Source of the DNA: Cutibacterium equinum
Lineage (GTDB): Bacteria; Actinomycetota; Actinomycetes; Propionibacteriales; Propionibacteriaceae
NCBI RefSeq assembly: GCF_028021195.1
Contig: NZ_CP115668.1
Span: 1,364,001-1,428,000 of the forward strand
Direction of reading: 5' to 3'
DNA length: 64,000 bases
The position numbers and the translations under genes are program-made. The first letter of the stretch is position 1; every line of letters begins with the position of its first letter. The notes below the pieces were generated by a model. That model was given only the letters and a program-made list of their open reading frames with translations, had not been told where the DNA came from and did not search any database. Of this stretch, positions 33,356-41,939 are shown in pieces.

Positions 33356-34461
33356 CGTGCTCCTCCCTTGAGTGAGCGGCTGAATCGGACGTCACCCTCG
33401 ACGAAGTCACGCAGGTCAGGGGCGTTGTTGCGGAACATCACTGTGCGGTCAATACCCATACCGAAGGCGAATCCGGAGTAGACGTCGGTGTCGATGCCGC
33501 AGGCGACGAGCACCCGCGGGTTGACGATGCCGCAGCCGCCCCACTCGATCCATCCCTCGGAGCGACAGGTACGACACGGACGGTCGGGATTGCCGACCGA
33601 GGCACCGTGGCACACGAAACATTCCAGATCGACCTCGGCGCTGGGCTCGGTGAACGGGAAGTAGTGCGGACGGAAGCGGGTACTCACATCACCGAACATG
33701 GCGCGAGCGAAGGCGTCGACGGTGCCCTTGAGGTGACCCATCGTGATGCCCTTGTCGACGCACAGGCCCTCGACCTGGTGGAACACCGGCAGGTGGGTGG
33801 CGTCGTACTCGTCAGCGCGAAAGACCTTGCCGGGGCTGATGATGCGTACCGGCGGGGTTTGCGTGAGCAGGGTGTGAATCTGTACCGGGCTGGTGGCCGT
33901 GCGCATGCACTTGCCGTCGCTGACCGGATCGAGCCACAACGTGTCTTGCAAGGCGCGGGCAGGATGGTCGCTGCCAAGGTTCAACGCGTCGAAGTTGAAC
34001 CACTCGGCCTCGGCCTCCGGGCCCTCCGCGACGTCCCAACCCATGGCTGTGAAGACGTCGCAGACATCGTCGATAAGGGCCGTGATCGGGTGGGTGGCTC
34101 CCTGCGGTGACATGGCGACGGGCAGGGTGACGTCGGTGGTCTCGGCGGCGAGCCGCGCCTCCAGCTCTGCCTGAGTCAACTCCTCCTGGCGAGCCTGGAG
34201 AGCCTGGTTGACGCGGCCACGCGCCTGACCGATTCGCTTTCCGGCGTCCTTGCGGTCGGCCGGAGGCAGAGCACCGATCCCGCGGTTGGCCAAGGCCAAC
34301 GGGGACTTGTCGCCAGTGTGGGCGATGCGCACCTGCTTGAGCTCGGCAGCGGAGGACGCCCCGGCGATCGCCGCCAGGGCCTCGGCCACTCGAGCCTCGA
34401 TCTGGTCAGCGTCCAGGGTGCTCACCTGCACCGGGTCATGATTCGTGTTGGGGCCACTCAT
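33352..34461 (-). CDS. pheS: Phenylalanyl-tRNA synthetase alpha subunit
   Basis: PheS is the class II catalytic subunit. The 369-residue product has an N-terminal coiled-coil arm, then motif 2 (FRADEYDATHLPVFHQVEGLCV, core HLPVFHQVEG) and motif 3 (GFAFGMGIDRTVM). A Cys pair region CHGASVGNPDRPCRTC is also visible. ATG at 34459-34461 follows GGGGGAAGG. A GCGCCC/GGGCGC hairpin (34495-34512) lies in the 5' untranslated region. No T-box features were seen. Confidence 0.96.
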   Translation of the reverse strand: MSGPNTNHDPVQVSTLDADQIEARVAEALAAIAGASSAAELKQVRIAHTGDKSPLALANRGIGALPPADRKDAGKRIGQARGRVNQALQARQEELTQAELEARLAAETTDVTLPVAMSPQGATHPITALIDDVCDVFTAMGWDVAEGPEAEAEWFNFDALNLGSDHPARALQDTLWLDPVSDGKCMRTATSPVQIHTLLTQTPPVRIISPGKVFRADEYDATHLPVFHQVEGLCVDKGITMGHLKGTVDAFARAMFGDVSTRFRPHYFPFTEPSAEVDLECFVCHGASVGNPDRPCRTCRSEGWIEWGGCGIVNPRVLVACGIDTDVYSGFAFGMGIDRTVMFRNNAPDLRDFVEGDVRFSRSLKGGAR

Positions 34462-34494
34462 GGGCCTTCCCCCTGATGGGTTGAGGTTGGAAAG

Positions 34495-34512
34495 GCGCCC
34501 GTCTCCGGGCGC
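34495..34512. other. Hairpin in the pheS upstream region
   Basis: GCGCCC and GGGCGC arms flank a 6-base loop 34 bases upstream of pheS. It could be the end of the rplT-trmH transcript or part of a pheST leader; no T-run follows. Confidence 0.4.
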
Positions 34513-34598
34513 GCGTGTGCGACTGGCGTCGATCACCACGAGTCTAGTGGTATCGCCGGTGTCGACGCCGTCAATGACGGGTGGAGGCCGTTCGGTCC

Positions 34599-35414
34599 TC
34601 AGGCGCGCTGTTCACTGGCCGTGGCATACAACACCACGGCAGCAGCGGTGGACAGGTTGAGGGACTCAGCAGATCCCCACATCGGAACCCCGACGACCTC
34701 GTCAGCCAGGGCCCGGTCTTCCTGCGGCAGTCCCCACGCCTCGTTGCCCATCAGCCACGCAATGGGTTTCTTGAGACGTCCTGACCTGGCGACGGCGTCG
34801 AGGCTGTGTCCTCCCCCATCAGCGGCAAGCACCGTCATCTGGTGGTTGTGAGCCCATTCGACGGCATCGGCAAGGTCGACTCCGACGATGACGGGCAGGT
34901 GGAAGATCGACCCCACCGAGGACCGGACCGTCTTGGGGTTGTGCGGGTCCACCGACCCGCGCGTCAGGATCACGCAATCGGCGCCGAACGCATCGGCGCA
35001 GCGGATCACCGTTCCGGCGTTACCGGGGTCACGGACCTGAGCGCAGATGACGGCCAGACGGAGGTCCCTGTCGGGCAGTTCGTGGCGGGTGACCTGACGG
35101 CAGACGGCGAAGACCCCCTGGCTGGTGACGGTGTCGGACAAGGCATTGACGTCCCCGTCAGTCAGGAGAGCCACCCGAATGCCACGACGTTGGGCGGCCT
35201 CGACATGGTCGGCGTCACGCACCGGATCGGATGTGGCCAGCAAGTTCACCTTGCCTGGCCATTTCAGCGCCTCGCGTACCGCCTGTGCACCTTCGACGAG
35301 GAAAAGTCCGGATTCCTCACGTCCGCGTCGAGATGACAGACGACGGGCCGAACGCAGCGACCCCTTCGAGATGCGATCCCACCTCGAGCGGTCGTCGTTC
35401 GGCCCGTCAGTCAT
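34599..35414 (-). CDS. TrmH/SpoU-family RNA 2'-O-methyltransferase
   Basis: The 271-residue product is a SPOUT methyltransferase, likely methylating a ribose in rRNA or tRNA. An N-terminal substrate-binding region (LRSARRLSSRRGREESGLFLVEG) precedes the knotted domain. Its motifs are VRDPGNAGTVIRCADAFGAD (motif 1 core DPGNAGTVIR), AWLMGNEAWGL (motif 2) and IPMWGSAESLNLSTAAAVVLY-type motif 3 (here VPMWGSAESLNLS). It sits between rplT and pheS, a place often held by such a gene (tsnR in Mycobacterium). ATG at 35412-35414 is only seven bases after rplT. Confidence 0.88.
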   Translation of the reverse strand: MTDGPNDDRSRWDRISKGSLRSARRLSSRRGREESGLFLVEGAQAVREALKWPGKVNLLATSDPVRDADHVEAAQRRGIRVALLTDGDVNALSDTVTSQGVFAVCRQVTRHELPDRDLRLAVICAQVRDPGNAGTVIRCADAFGADCVILTRGSVDPHNPKTVRSSVGSIFHLPVIVGVDLADAVEWAHNHQMTVLAADGGGHSLDAVARSGRLKKPIAWLMGNEAWGLPQEDRALADEVVGVPMWGSAESLNLSTAAAVVLYATASEQRA

Positions 35415-35421
35415 GCCCACG

Positions 35422-35793
35422 TCAGGCAGCAGCGTTTTGAGGCTGGTTGGCCTTGGCGACCTCGACGAGGCTGTTGAAGGCGTCAATGTCGGAGACGGCC
35501 AGCTCGGCGAGCATCTTGCGGTCAACCTCAATGCCGGCATTCTTCAGACCGTTGATGAAACGGTTGTAGGTCATGCCCTGAGCGCGGGAGGCAGCGTTGA
35601 TGCGCTGGATCCACAGCGAGCGGAAGTCGCCCTTCTTGGCGCGACGGTCGCGGAACGAGTAGGTGGCCGAATGGAGGGTCTGCTCCTTGGCCTTGCGGTA
35701 CAGGCGGGAACGCTGTCCGCGGTAGCCGGAGGCCTGGTCGAGGACCTCACGACGCTTCTTCTTGGCATTCACAGAACGCTTCACGCGTGCCAT
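35422..35793 (-). CDS. rplT: Ribosomal protein L20
   Basis: The 123-residue protein is L20, a 50S assembly protein. The N-terminus [21 protein letters not shown] and the block [19 protein letters not shown] are typical. It is third in infC-rpmI-rplT. Downstream trmH-like gene is probably co-transcribed. Confidence 0.97.
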   Translation of the reverse strand: MARVKRSVNAKKKRREVLDQASGYRGQRSRLYRKAKEQTLHSATYSFRDRRAKKGDFRSLWIQRINAASRAQGMTYNRFINGLKNAGIEVDRKMLAELAVSDIDAFNSLVEVAKANQPQNAAA

Positions 35794-35892
35794 GGTGATT
35801 CTCCTTGGATCTGCCGGGTCAGTCCCGGATTGGTTCGGGGCGTGTGCCGCCCAGTGGGCTTGAGGACGTCGTCAGTGGCGACGTCGGGGTCG

Positions 35893-36099
35893 TCAGCGGC
35901 CGGGGTGGCCGGCAAGCAGCTTCTTGACCTTGGCGGCTTCCCCCTTGGGCAGCACGGTCTCGCCGGTCAGACGGCGAGTGACGCGCGAGGACTTGTGCTC
36001 GTTGAGGTGGCGCTTGCCTGCCTTGCGAGCGGTGACCTTGCCGGAGCCGGTGACCTTGAAACGCTTCTTCGTCCCGGAGTGGCTCTTCATCTTGGGCAT
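35893..36099 (-). CDS. rpmI: Ribosomal protein L35
   Basis: The 68-residue basic protein [20 protein letters not shown]... is L35. The ATG is at 36097-36099; the longer frame reaching 36393 covers infC in another frame and is rejected. It lies between infC and rplT as in most bacteria. Confidence 0.97.
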   Translation of the reverse strand: MPKMKSHSGTKKRFKVTGSGKVTARKAGKRHLNEHKSSRVTRRLTGETVLPKGEAAKVKKLLAGHPGR

Positions 36100-36199
36100 G
36101 GATGACTCCATTCGTTCATGTGTGTCGTCCCGCGGACCGGAGGGAAGGTCCCGGGCTGGTTCACCGGTGAAGACCGGATCGCCGGGTTCCAAGCAGTGC

Positions 36200-36886
36200 T
36201 CAGAGGTCGATGTCGGGGTCCATGTTGTCGACAGGACCCTTCTTCTTCTTTTTCTTGGCGGTGCCGGCAGCAGCCCGCTGAGCAGCCTCGTAGGCCTTGT
36301 CAGCCTCAGCAGCCTCGGCACGCTCAGCAGCGCGACGGTCGCGCTCAGCCTTCTGATCCGCCTTGGCCTCGTTCTTCTTGCGAGTCGGGGCAAGGATCAT
36401 GAGCATGTTGCGACCCTCCTGCTTGGGAGGGGACTCAACGGTCGCGTACTCAGCCAGATCGTCAGCAAGACGACTCAGCAGATTGACGCCGAGTTCCGGA
36501 CGGGACTGTTCACGGCCACGGAACATGATCGTGATCTTGACCTTGTCGCCGGCCTTGAGGAACCGCAGGACGTGGCTCTTCTTGGTCTCGTAGTCGTGGT
36601 CGTCGATCTTGGGACGCAGCTTCATCTCCTTGATGACGGAGTTCGCCTGGTTGCGTCGCGACTCCCGGGCCTTCTGTGCCGCCTCGTACTTGAACTTGCC
36701 GTAGTCCATGAGCTTGACGACAGGGGGCCGGGCCTGCGGAGCCACCTCGACCAGATCGAGGTCCTGCTCGCGGGCGAGCTGCAGGGCCTGCTCAACCCTG
36801 ACGATGCCGACCTGTTCGCCCTTGGGGCCGACCAGGCGCACCTCAGGAACACGGATCCGCTCGTTGATGCGAGGTTCAGTACTGAT
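36200..36886 (-). CDS. infC: Translation initiation factor IF-3 with ATC start codon
   Basis: IF-3 keeps 30S subunits free and proofreads start codons. Reading back from the conserved core, the N-terminus [20 protein letters not shown] reaches an ATC at 36884-36886, directly behind GGGAGGACCCC. No ATG, GTG or TTG lies between the ribosome binding site and the conserved [11 protein letters not shown] block, so ATC is the likely start (228 residues). Rare ATT/ATC starts are known for infC and underlie its autoregulation. N domain, linker ([17 protein letters not shown]) and C domain are complete. A Lys/Glu/Ala-rich tail of about 45 residues extends the C-terminus. Confidence 0.92.
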   Translation of the reverse strand: MSTEPRINERIRVPEVRLVGPKGEQVGIVRVEQALQLAREQDLDLVEVAPQARPPVVKLMDYGKFKYEAAQKARESRRNQANSVIKEMKLRPKIDDHDYETKKSHVLRFLKAGDKVKITIMFRGREQSRPELGVNLLSRLADDLAEYATVESPPKQEGRNMLMILAPTRKKNEAKADQKAERDRRAAERAEAAEADKAYEAAQRAAAGTAKKKKKKGPVDNMDPDIDL

Positions 36887-36924
36887 GGGGTCCTCCCGGA
36901 TATCTGTTCACCATGGGGACGTGT

Positions 36925-37014
36925 CTACGTCTCCGCGACCCGGGTACAGGAAAAGGCCCCCGCGGACATGCGAAGGCCTGACTCATACGGGTGCACACGC
37001 ACCTTGACGAACAT
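36925..37014 (-). promoter_or_regulatory. infC leader with short ORF and attenuator-like hairpin
   Basis: Upstream of infC a 29-codon ORF (ATG at 37012-37014, TAG at 36925-36927) overlaps a hairpin at 36951-36979. On the minus strand the hairpin reads AGGCC, then a CGC/GCG inner pair, then GGCCTTTT. This resembles an intrinsic terminator within the leader. Further upstream a TATCAT -10-like element occurs at about 37127-37132. The ribosome binding site of the short ORF is weak. Confidence 0.4.
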
Positions 37015-37207
37015 CTGAGAGTCAACTCTCGAGCTCGTCACTGAAGACCCGGCGAACGGTATCCGCCCAGGTGGGAGGTCAGGCCCCCTCTTCCACGTGA
37101 CCAGTTCTGCACTGATCGCTCGTGCCATGATACGGCATCAGGGGCTGTGACCCCAAATCGGGGAAAGGACCTTCACCTGGACACAGCGCGCGCCAAGAGC
37201 ATCTGCG

Positions 37208-37681
37208 TCAGGACAGGTCCTCGCCACGCACCCAACCCCAACCGTCGTCAAACTTCACGAGTTTTCCGCCGTGCTCGACCGGGCCGAGGACCTCTGGCCC
37301 CATGACCAGTGGCGCCGGACCCGCGACGTCGATGAGGAGGGCGTCGGCCTGAACCTCGGTGACGGTGGCGGCCAGATCGGGGAGCGAACCGGGAACTGGT
37401 CTGGCACGAGAATCCCATGCTGTCAGGGAGTCGATGCCGGTGAAGGCCAGCAAGGCTGTACTCCCCTGCTCGTTGGACATCTTGACCGCACCAATCTCAC
37501 CGGCCTCGTCAGCCATGACTGGCATGAAGAGACGGGCCCCCGCACACAAGGTGGACACCGCTTCGAGGTAGGCGTTGCGATATGCGTCGGGGTCGTCAGT
37601 CAGACAGGCTGCCAGGGCAGCGCGCACCCGGGGATCGGCGTCCCCCATGTCGCCGCCGGTGGGAGAGAGTGGAGCAGGCAC
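37208..37681 (-). CDS. SseB-family protein
   Basis: The 157-residue product matches the SseB N-terminal domain family of actinobacteria: VPAPLSPTGGDMGDADPRVRAAL near the start, LFMPVMADEA, MSNEQGSTALLAFTGIDSLTAW and PDLAATV. Function in these bacteria is unknown. The family is named after an enhanced serine sensitivity protein in Escherichia coli. The start is chosen at the GTG of VPAPL, because the domain begins there. An ATG 11 codons later is possible, and the much longer upstream frame overlaps a divergent gene. Confidence 0.65.
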   Translation of the reverse strand: MPAPLSPTGGDMGDADPRVRAALAACLTDDPDAYRNAYLEAVSTLCAGARLFMPVMADEAGEIGAVKMSNEQGSTALLAFTGIDSLTAWDSRARPVPGSLPDLAATVTEVQADALLIDVAGPAPLVMGPEVLGPVEHGGKLVKFDDGWGWVRGEDLS

Positions 37682-37787
37682 CTGTTGAACACTAGTTGAC
37701 GGCCACGACAGCCCTGCCCGGTCACCGTGCCCGCTGCTGAACCAGGGACTGGACACAAAACTCCCCACCGTGTGGAACAGTTGAGGC

Positions 37788-38402
37788 ATGAGCGAAACGA
37801 CCGTCGTTGCCGTCGTCACTATTGTCCTGGTCTTCCTGCCGCTGCTGTGGGCCCTGTCGGGGTGGCTGTCACGCCGCTCCTCCCGTGCCCTGCTGCGCGG
37901 ATTGGGCCTGACCCTCATCCCGGTCGGCCTGGTCCTGACCGGATTGATGCGCCTGTTGGTCCGGGCGCTCCGCCTGGTCGTGAACTGGTTTGCTGCCACC
38001 ACCATGACCACGACCATCTGGATTGGCGTCGTCGTCCTCGCCGTTGGTCTGGTGACCTGGCTGGTGGCCGGGTTCATGACCCCGGTGGACCGAGAGACTG
38101 GACGTCAACGCCGAAAGGAACACGCGGCGCGCAAGCAGGCCCGACCCAAGAATGCATCGAGGGAATCGGCATCCACAGGCTCTGGGTCCCCCCAGAATGG
38201 GTCCCAACAGCCGTGGACGAATCAGACGACGGGTTCCGGTGCCAACACCGCGAAGTCGTCAGCCAATGCGCCGGCTCAGGGGTGGCCCTCCACGTCGTCG
38301 ACACCGGGTTCCAGCTCCACCGCTTCCCCGAATGTCTCGGCCACCGAGAAGGATGCGGACGCCGAAGTCGAGGACATCCTGCGCAGGCGTGGCCTCAACT
38401 GA
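37788..38402 (+). CDS. Conserved actinobacterial membrane protein, function unknown
   Basis: The 204-residue product has three predicted membrane segments: VVAVVTIVLVFLPLLWALSGW (about 6-26), LGLTLIPVGLVLTGLMRLLV, and TIWIGVVVLAVGLVTWLVAGF. A basic stretch (RRKEHAARKQARPK) follows, then a long Ser/Thr/Gly-rich cytoplasmic tail. It ends with an acidic-basic EVEDILRRRGL motif common to small actinobacterial membrane proteins. ATG start. It is divergent from the SseB-like gene. No catalytic motif is visible. Confidence 0.65.
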   Translation: MSETTVVAVVTIVLVFLPLLWALSGWLSRRSSRALLRGLGLTLIPVGLVLTGLMRLLVRALRLVVNWFAATTMTTTIWIGVVVLAVGLVTWLVAGFMTPVDRETGRQRRKEHAARKQARPKNASRESASTGSGSPQNGSQQPWTNQTTGSGANTAKSSANAPAQGWPSTSSTPGSSSTASPNVSATEKDADAEVEDILRRRGLN

Positions 38403-38508
38403 TCCTGGCCTGAAACGCATTGCACGGTTGTGGGCTGCGATCAAGAGGGCGCCCACCACCGTGTCACGCGTGACCTGCGAGCGCGTGGGGCTGGAAGGCG
38501 CGTGGCGG

Positions 38509-39363
38509 TCACAGTCGGCAGGCAGACAGCTCGGTCGACAAGATGGCGCGGGCACCGGCGTCCCACAGCTCATCCATGAGTCCTTGCACGTCCTGGCGGG
38601 GAACCATGGCGCGTACGGCATACCAGCCGTCCTTGGACAACGGTGAGACGGTCGGGGCTTCCAGGCCTGGGGTCAGCTCGGTGACGGCGCTGAGGGCCTC
38701 GGCTGGCACGTCGTAGTCGACCATGACGTAGCTGCGGGCCACCTGGACCCCGTCGATGCGACGCATGAAATGGTCGAAAGTCGTGCCACCAGTGAAGTCT
38801 CGGCGCCCAATGAGCACGGCCTCGGATTCCAGGATGACGTCTCCGAACACCTCGAGGCCCGCCTTGCGCAGGGTGGTCCCGGTCTCGACGACGTCGGCGA
38901 TGGCGTCAGCCACCCCGAGCCGGATCGAGGACTCGACGGCACCGTCGAGGTGAATGAGGTGCGCGTCGATACCGCTCTTGGCCAGGAAAGCCCCGAGCAG
39001 GCCCGGGTACGACGTCGCGATGCGCTTACCTGACAGACCCTCCACGGTGTTCTCGGGGCCCTTCGGTGCGGCGAAACGGAACCGTGAGTGACCAAAACCC
39101 AGGCCCTTGATCTCAACGGCGTCGGCACCTGAATCCAGCAGCAGGTCACGGCCGGTGATACCGATGTCGAGGGTTCCCTCGCCGACGTAGACCGCGATGT
39201 CACGGGGTCGCAGGTAGAAGAACTCCACCCCATTGGCCTCGTCGACCAGGGTGAGGTCCTTGCGATCGGAGCGTTGACGGTAACCAGCCTCGGTCAGCAG
39301 GGAGGACGCCGCTTCTGACAGGGCACCCTTGTTCGGTATTGCGACGCGCAGCAATTCGGACAT
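38509..39363 (-). CDS. hisG: ATP phosphoribosyltransferase (long form)
   Basis: HisG joins ATP and PRPP in the first step of histidine synthesis. At 284 residues it is the long form with its own C-terminal regulatory ACT-like domain, so no HisZ is needed. The N-terminus LLRVAIPNKGALSEAAS and the PRPP-binding DAIADVVETGTTLRKAGLEV block are clear. hisE lies immediately upstream with a 69-base gap; the rest of the pathway is not nearby. Confidence 0.95.
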   Translation of the reverse strand: MSELLRVAIPNKGALSEAASSLLTEAGYRQRSDRKDLTLVDEANGVEFFYLRPRDIAVYVGEGTLDIGITGRDLLLDSGADAVEIKGLGFGHSRFRFAAPKGPENTVEGLSGKRIATSYPGLLGAFLAKSGIDAHLIHLDGAVESSIRLGVADAIADVVETGTTLRKAGLEVFGDVILESEAVLIGRRDFTGGTTFDHFMRRIDGVQVARSYVMVDYDVPAEALSAVTELTPGLEAPTVSPLSKDGWYAVRAMVPRQDVQGLMDELWDAGARAILSTELSACRL

Positions 39364-39432
39364 GAGTTCTCCTCAAGATATGAAGGAATCACGGACATGA
39401 CAGGACCGGCCAGTCAACCTGGCCAGGGGCAT

Positions 39433-39699
39433 TCACAGATATTTGTAGACGTCGTCGAGGGTCAGCCCCTGCTTGATCATCATGACCTGCAGGTGGTAGA
39501 TCTCCTGGCTGATTTCCTCGGCCAGCCTCTCATTGCCCTCATACTCGGCGGCCATCCAGACCTCGGAGGCTTCTTCCACGATCTTCTTGCCGATGGCGTG
39601 CACTCCGCGGTCGAGCTCCTCGACGGTCGACGACCCGGCTGGGCGGGTCTGCGCCTTGCTGGACAGCTCGGAAAAGAGTTCCTCGAATGTCTTGCTCAC
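39433..39699 (-). CDS. hisE: Phosphoribosyl-ATP pyrophosphatase
   Basis: HisE hydrolyses PR-ATP to PR-AMP, step two of histidine synthesis. The 88-residue MazG-like protein has [31 protein letters not shown] and [14 protein letters not shown], including the metal-binding EExxE motif. The start GTG gives the usual MSKTFEELF beginning. Next gene downstream is hisG, as in Mycobacterium. Confidence 0.93.
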   Translation of the reverse strand: MSKTFEELFSELSSKAQTRPAGSSTVEELDRGVHAIGKKIVEEASEVWMAAEYEGNERLAEEISQEIYHLQVMMIKQGLTLDDVYKYL

Positions 39700-39771
39700 A
39701 GTGGCCACGCTACCGACGGAGGCGGCATGGCGATGGCACGGTCCACGTGACGGACCACTCCTCATGACGGA

Positions 39772-40437
39772 TCAGTTGTCGGCCTCTGCTGGGCGCTGAG
39801 TGCGCCACCACGTGAGGAAGCCGTAAACGCAAAAGGCCCCGTAAAAGACGTACAGCAAGGCACTCGGGTAGTACTGCGCGCTCGCCAACAGGGGGACGCC
39901 GACGATGTCCACGGCGATCCACACGAACCAGAACTCATTCCAGCCTCGCGCCATCCCCCAGGTGGCCAGAATCGATCCGGTGAGGATCCAGGAATCCGAC
40001 AGCGGACCCCACGAGCCGAGGGCCCTGAGGACGCCATAAAAGACGATGAACATGACGAGGACGGCCAGCAGGCTGAAGATGCGTTCCCGACGGGTGGCCC
40101 ACCGGGGATGAACGGCCACCTGGGATGCGCCGTTGTTGCGTCGGGTCGCCGCCCACACCACCCAGCCATAGGCACTGGTCGCCATGAAGAAGATCTGACG
40201 TCCGGCCTGACCCCACAGGTCGAGGTCCTGAGGAGTGTGGAACACCCCGCCCAGGAAAACGGTGAACAAGATGATGTTCCCGACGATGCCGACCGGCCAG
40301 GCCCAGACCCGTCGGCGGGCACCGCCCAGCGCCGATGCCAGTCCAAACAGGTTCCCGATGACCTCGCGCCACAGAATCGGCTTGCCCAGACCCACATCGA
40401 GCTGGGCGTTGAGCAGGGATGTGAGGACGTCGGACAC
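39772..40437 (-). CDS. pnuC: PnuC-family nicotinamide riboside (or related vitamin) transporter
   Basis: The 221-residue membrane protein belongs to the PnuC family, which moves vitamin precursors such as nicotinamide riboside by facilitated diffusion coupled to phosphorylation. It has the family hallmarks GxxxxW around WPVGIVGNIILFTVFLGG, DLWGQAGRQIFFMATSAYGWVVW and the terminal WFVWIAVDIVGVPL. GTG start with GGAAAGG eight bases upstream. A GACCACC-ACCC-GGTGGTC palindrome lies at 40452-40469, just upstream of the ribosome binding site. Thiamine or riboflavin cannot be excluded as substrate. Confidence 0.85.
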   Translation of the reverse strand: MSDVLTSLLNAQLDVGLGKPILWREVIGNLFGLASALGGARRRVWAWPVGIVGNIILFTVFLGGVFHTPQDLDLWGQAGRQIFFMATSAYGWVVWAATRRNNGASQVAVHPRWATRRERIFSLLAVLVMFIVFYGVLRALGSWGPLSDSWILTGSILATWGMARGWNEFWFVWIAVDIVGVPLLASAQYYPSALLYVFYGAFCVYGFLTWWRTQRPAEADN

Positions 40438-40451
40438 GGTGAGACCTTTCC

Positions 40452-40469
40452 GACCACCACCCGGTGGTC
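40452..40469. promoter_or_regulatory. Palindrome upstream of pnuC
   Basis: GACCACC and GGTGGTC arms (7 bp) flank a 4-base centre, 15 bases upstream of the pnuC start. It overlaps or abuts the ribosome binding region, so it may be an operator or an RNA hairpin controlling translation. Confidence 0.4.
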
Positions 40470-40508
40470 ACCTCATTGTCGCAGATGGTGCCGTGGTGCC
40501 TTCACCCG

Positions 40509-41309
40509 TCACACGGGCGGCCACGGCAGGGATGGTCGCAGTCCGCTCGGGCCTGGGAAAGCACCGAAGGCAAGGAGGTCAGCGGCTCGCTGCCGTAACG
40601 CCTCGATCTCGCCCACAGTGATCAACCCGTCGAAAACGCCATCAGGCACAGTGGCAACCTGGTCGAGCATCATCTCCTCGACCGGTTCCAGAGATTGGCC
40701 GGCCCATCCCCACAACACCGTGCGCAACTTGGGCGCGGTGTGAAAAGCCAGGCCATTGTCCACCGCCCACACGTGCGGGATTCCCCCCAGATCAGGGTCG
40801 GGACCGACCAGGACGTGACCACCCTTGCGGTCAGCGTTGTTGGCGACAGCGTCGAAGAGGGCCAGGGCACGCAAGGCGGGATGCGGAGAATGGGCGAGAC
40901 CGATCTCGCGATCGTCCTCGTCGATGCCCAGGAGGAATCCGTGCCAGTGGGGCGGCAGACCTTCCGTGACGTCCGCGACGACCAGCGGATTCTCCGCGTC
41001 GTCGTCGATCCATCGCTGCATCGAACCAGCCCCTCGCGGGCCGTCCTCGACGAACACGGTCACTGGCACCAAAGCAATACCCATGACGTAGGACAGCAGG
41101 TAGGACGCCACCTCGCGTCTGGCCAAGGTCCCGGCAGGAAAATCGTGGAGACGCCGTTCGTGGGCAATCGGTTTGTACACCCACGACCGGTCGTCCGCAT
41201 CGCGCACCAGGAGTGCGCCGTTACTGGAATCGGGCAGGGCAGCGTCGATCCGCCACGGGGCGCGGGGACCAGGCGCTCGTGGCAGGTCCCAGGGGTTCGT
41301 CGCGCTCAC
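40509..41309 (-). CDS. SCO1664-family protein (kinase-like fold)
   Basis: The 266-residue protein matches the actinobacterial SCO1664 family, related to PI3/PI4-kinase-like folds. Conserved features are GSMQRWID, FDAVANNADRKGGHVLVG (catalytic-loop-like) and WAVDNGLAFH (DNG metal-motif-like). The substrate is unknown. GTG start overlaps the DUF3090 stop as GTGA, so the upstream frame is dropped. It is the third gene of a phosphatase-DUF3090-SCO1664 run that recurs across actinobacteria. Confidence 0.85.
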   Translation of the reverse strand: MSATNPWDLPRAPGPRAPWRIDAALPDSSNGALLVRDADDRSWVYKPIAHERRLHDFPAGTLARREVASYLLSYVMGIALVPVTVFVEDGPRGAGSMQRWIDDDAENPLVVADVTEGLPPHWHGFLLGIDEDDREIGLAHSPHPALRALALFDAVANNADRKGGHVLVGPDPDLGGIPHVWAVDNGLAFHTAPKLRTVLWGWAGQSLEPVEEMMLDQVATVPDGVFDGLITVGEIEALRQRAADLLAFGAFPGPSGLRPSLPWPPV

Positions 41310-41887
41310 CACACCAGCGGCTTGCGGTAGCCATTTGACCGGGGGCACAGGTGACCCTCGGCTGACAGGATCTGCTGGGAGCAGTACGGACAGTACTGAC
41401 GTCCCGACGCCACGACGACACTGCACCGCGCGACGAATTGGCGAGCCTGAGAGGTCGTCATGAAGATTTCGAGGCAATCGGGTGCCGCGTCCGGGAGGGT
41501 GGTCAACAGCATTGCGGGGTCGGTGATCATCAATTCGTCATCACTGACGGCGTACATCTCAATCTCGACGCGCTTGGTCGGCTCATCGAAGGCCATCGCC
41601 ATGGTGCCCACCGTGAATTCCACGTCCAGGGGCGCATCCAGCGGGGCAAGGTCGTCAGGGGTCTGGATCGTCGGCGGGACCAAGACGTCGGCGGCATGGG
41701 CGGCCAATCCGTCCAGGATCCGGTCCATCTGGAGGGCAAGCTGGCTGATCTGGGCCTTCTCGCAGCGCACCGTCACCAAGCGCGAACCCTCACGAACCTG
41801 GAGATGAAAGACTCGTGCCCCCGGACGACCGACAGTACCGACCACGACTCGATCGGGCCGTTCAAATCGGAAGGTGCGGCGGGTCAT
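41306..41887 (-). CDS. DUF3090 family protein
   Basis: A 193-residue actinobacterial protein of unknown function. It begins TRRTFRFERPDRVVVGTVG and ends with a Cys-rich tail (CSVVVASGRQYCPYCSQ... CPRSNGYRKPLVW). The tail has a C-x2-C pair plus further Cys that look like a zinc ribbon for RNA or protein binding. It is translationally coupled to the SCO1664 gene and follows the phosphatase gene by 52 bases. Confidence 0.88.
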   Translation of the reverse strand: MTRRTFRFERPDRVVVGTVGRPGARVFHLQVREGSRLVTVRCEKAQISQLALQMDRILDGLAAHAADVLVPPTIQTPDDLAPLDAPLDVEFTVGTMAMAFDEPTKRVEIEMYAVSDDELMITDPAMLLTTLPDAAPDCLEIFMTTSQARQFVARCSVVVASGRQYCPYCSQQILSAEGHLCPRSNGYRKPLVW

Positions 41888-41939
41888 GTCTCCACCCTAG
41901 CCACTCAGCCGTGGCGATGGGCACAGGCTGGACCCGGTC

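Noticed and set aside
34462-34598. T-box or other riboswitch before pheS
   Set aside because: Only a short GC hairpin is present; no T-box sequence or specifier loop, and T-boxes at pheS are mainly a Firmicutes feature.
37208-38077. 289-codon version of the SseB-like gene
   Set aside because: The first 130 codons run opposite the membrane protein gene at 37788 and look like antisense low-complexity sequence.
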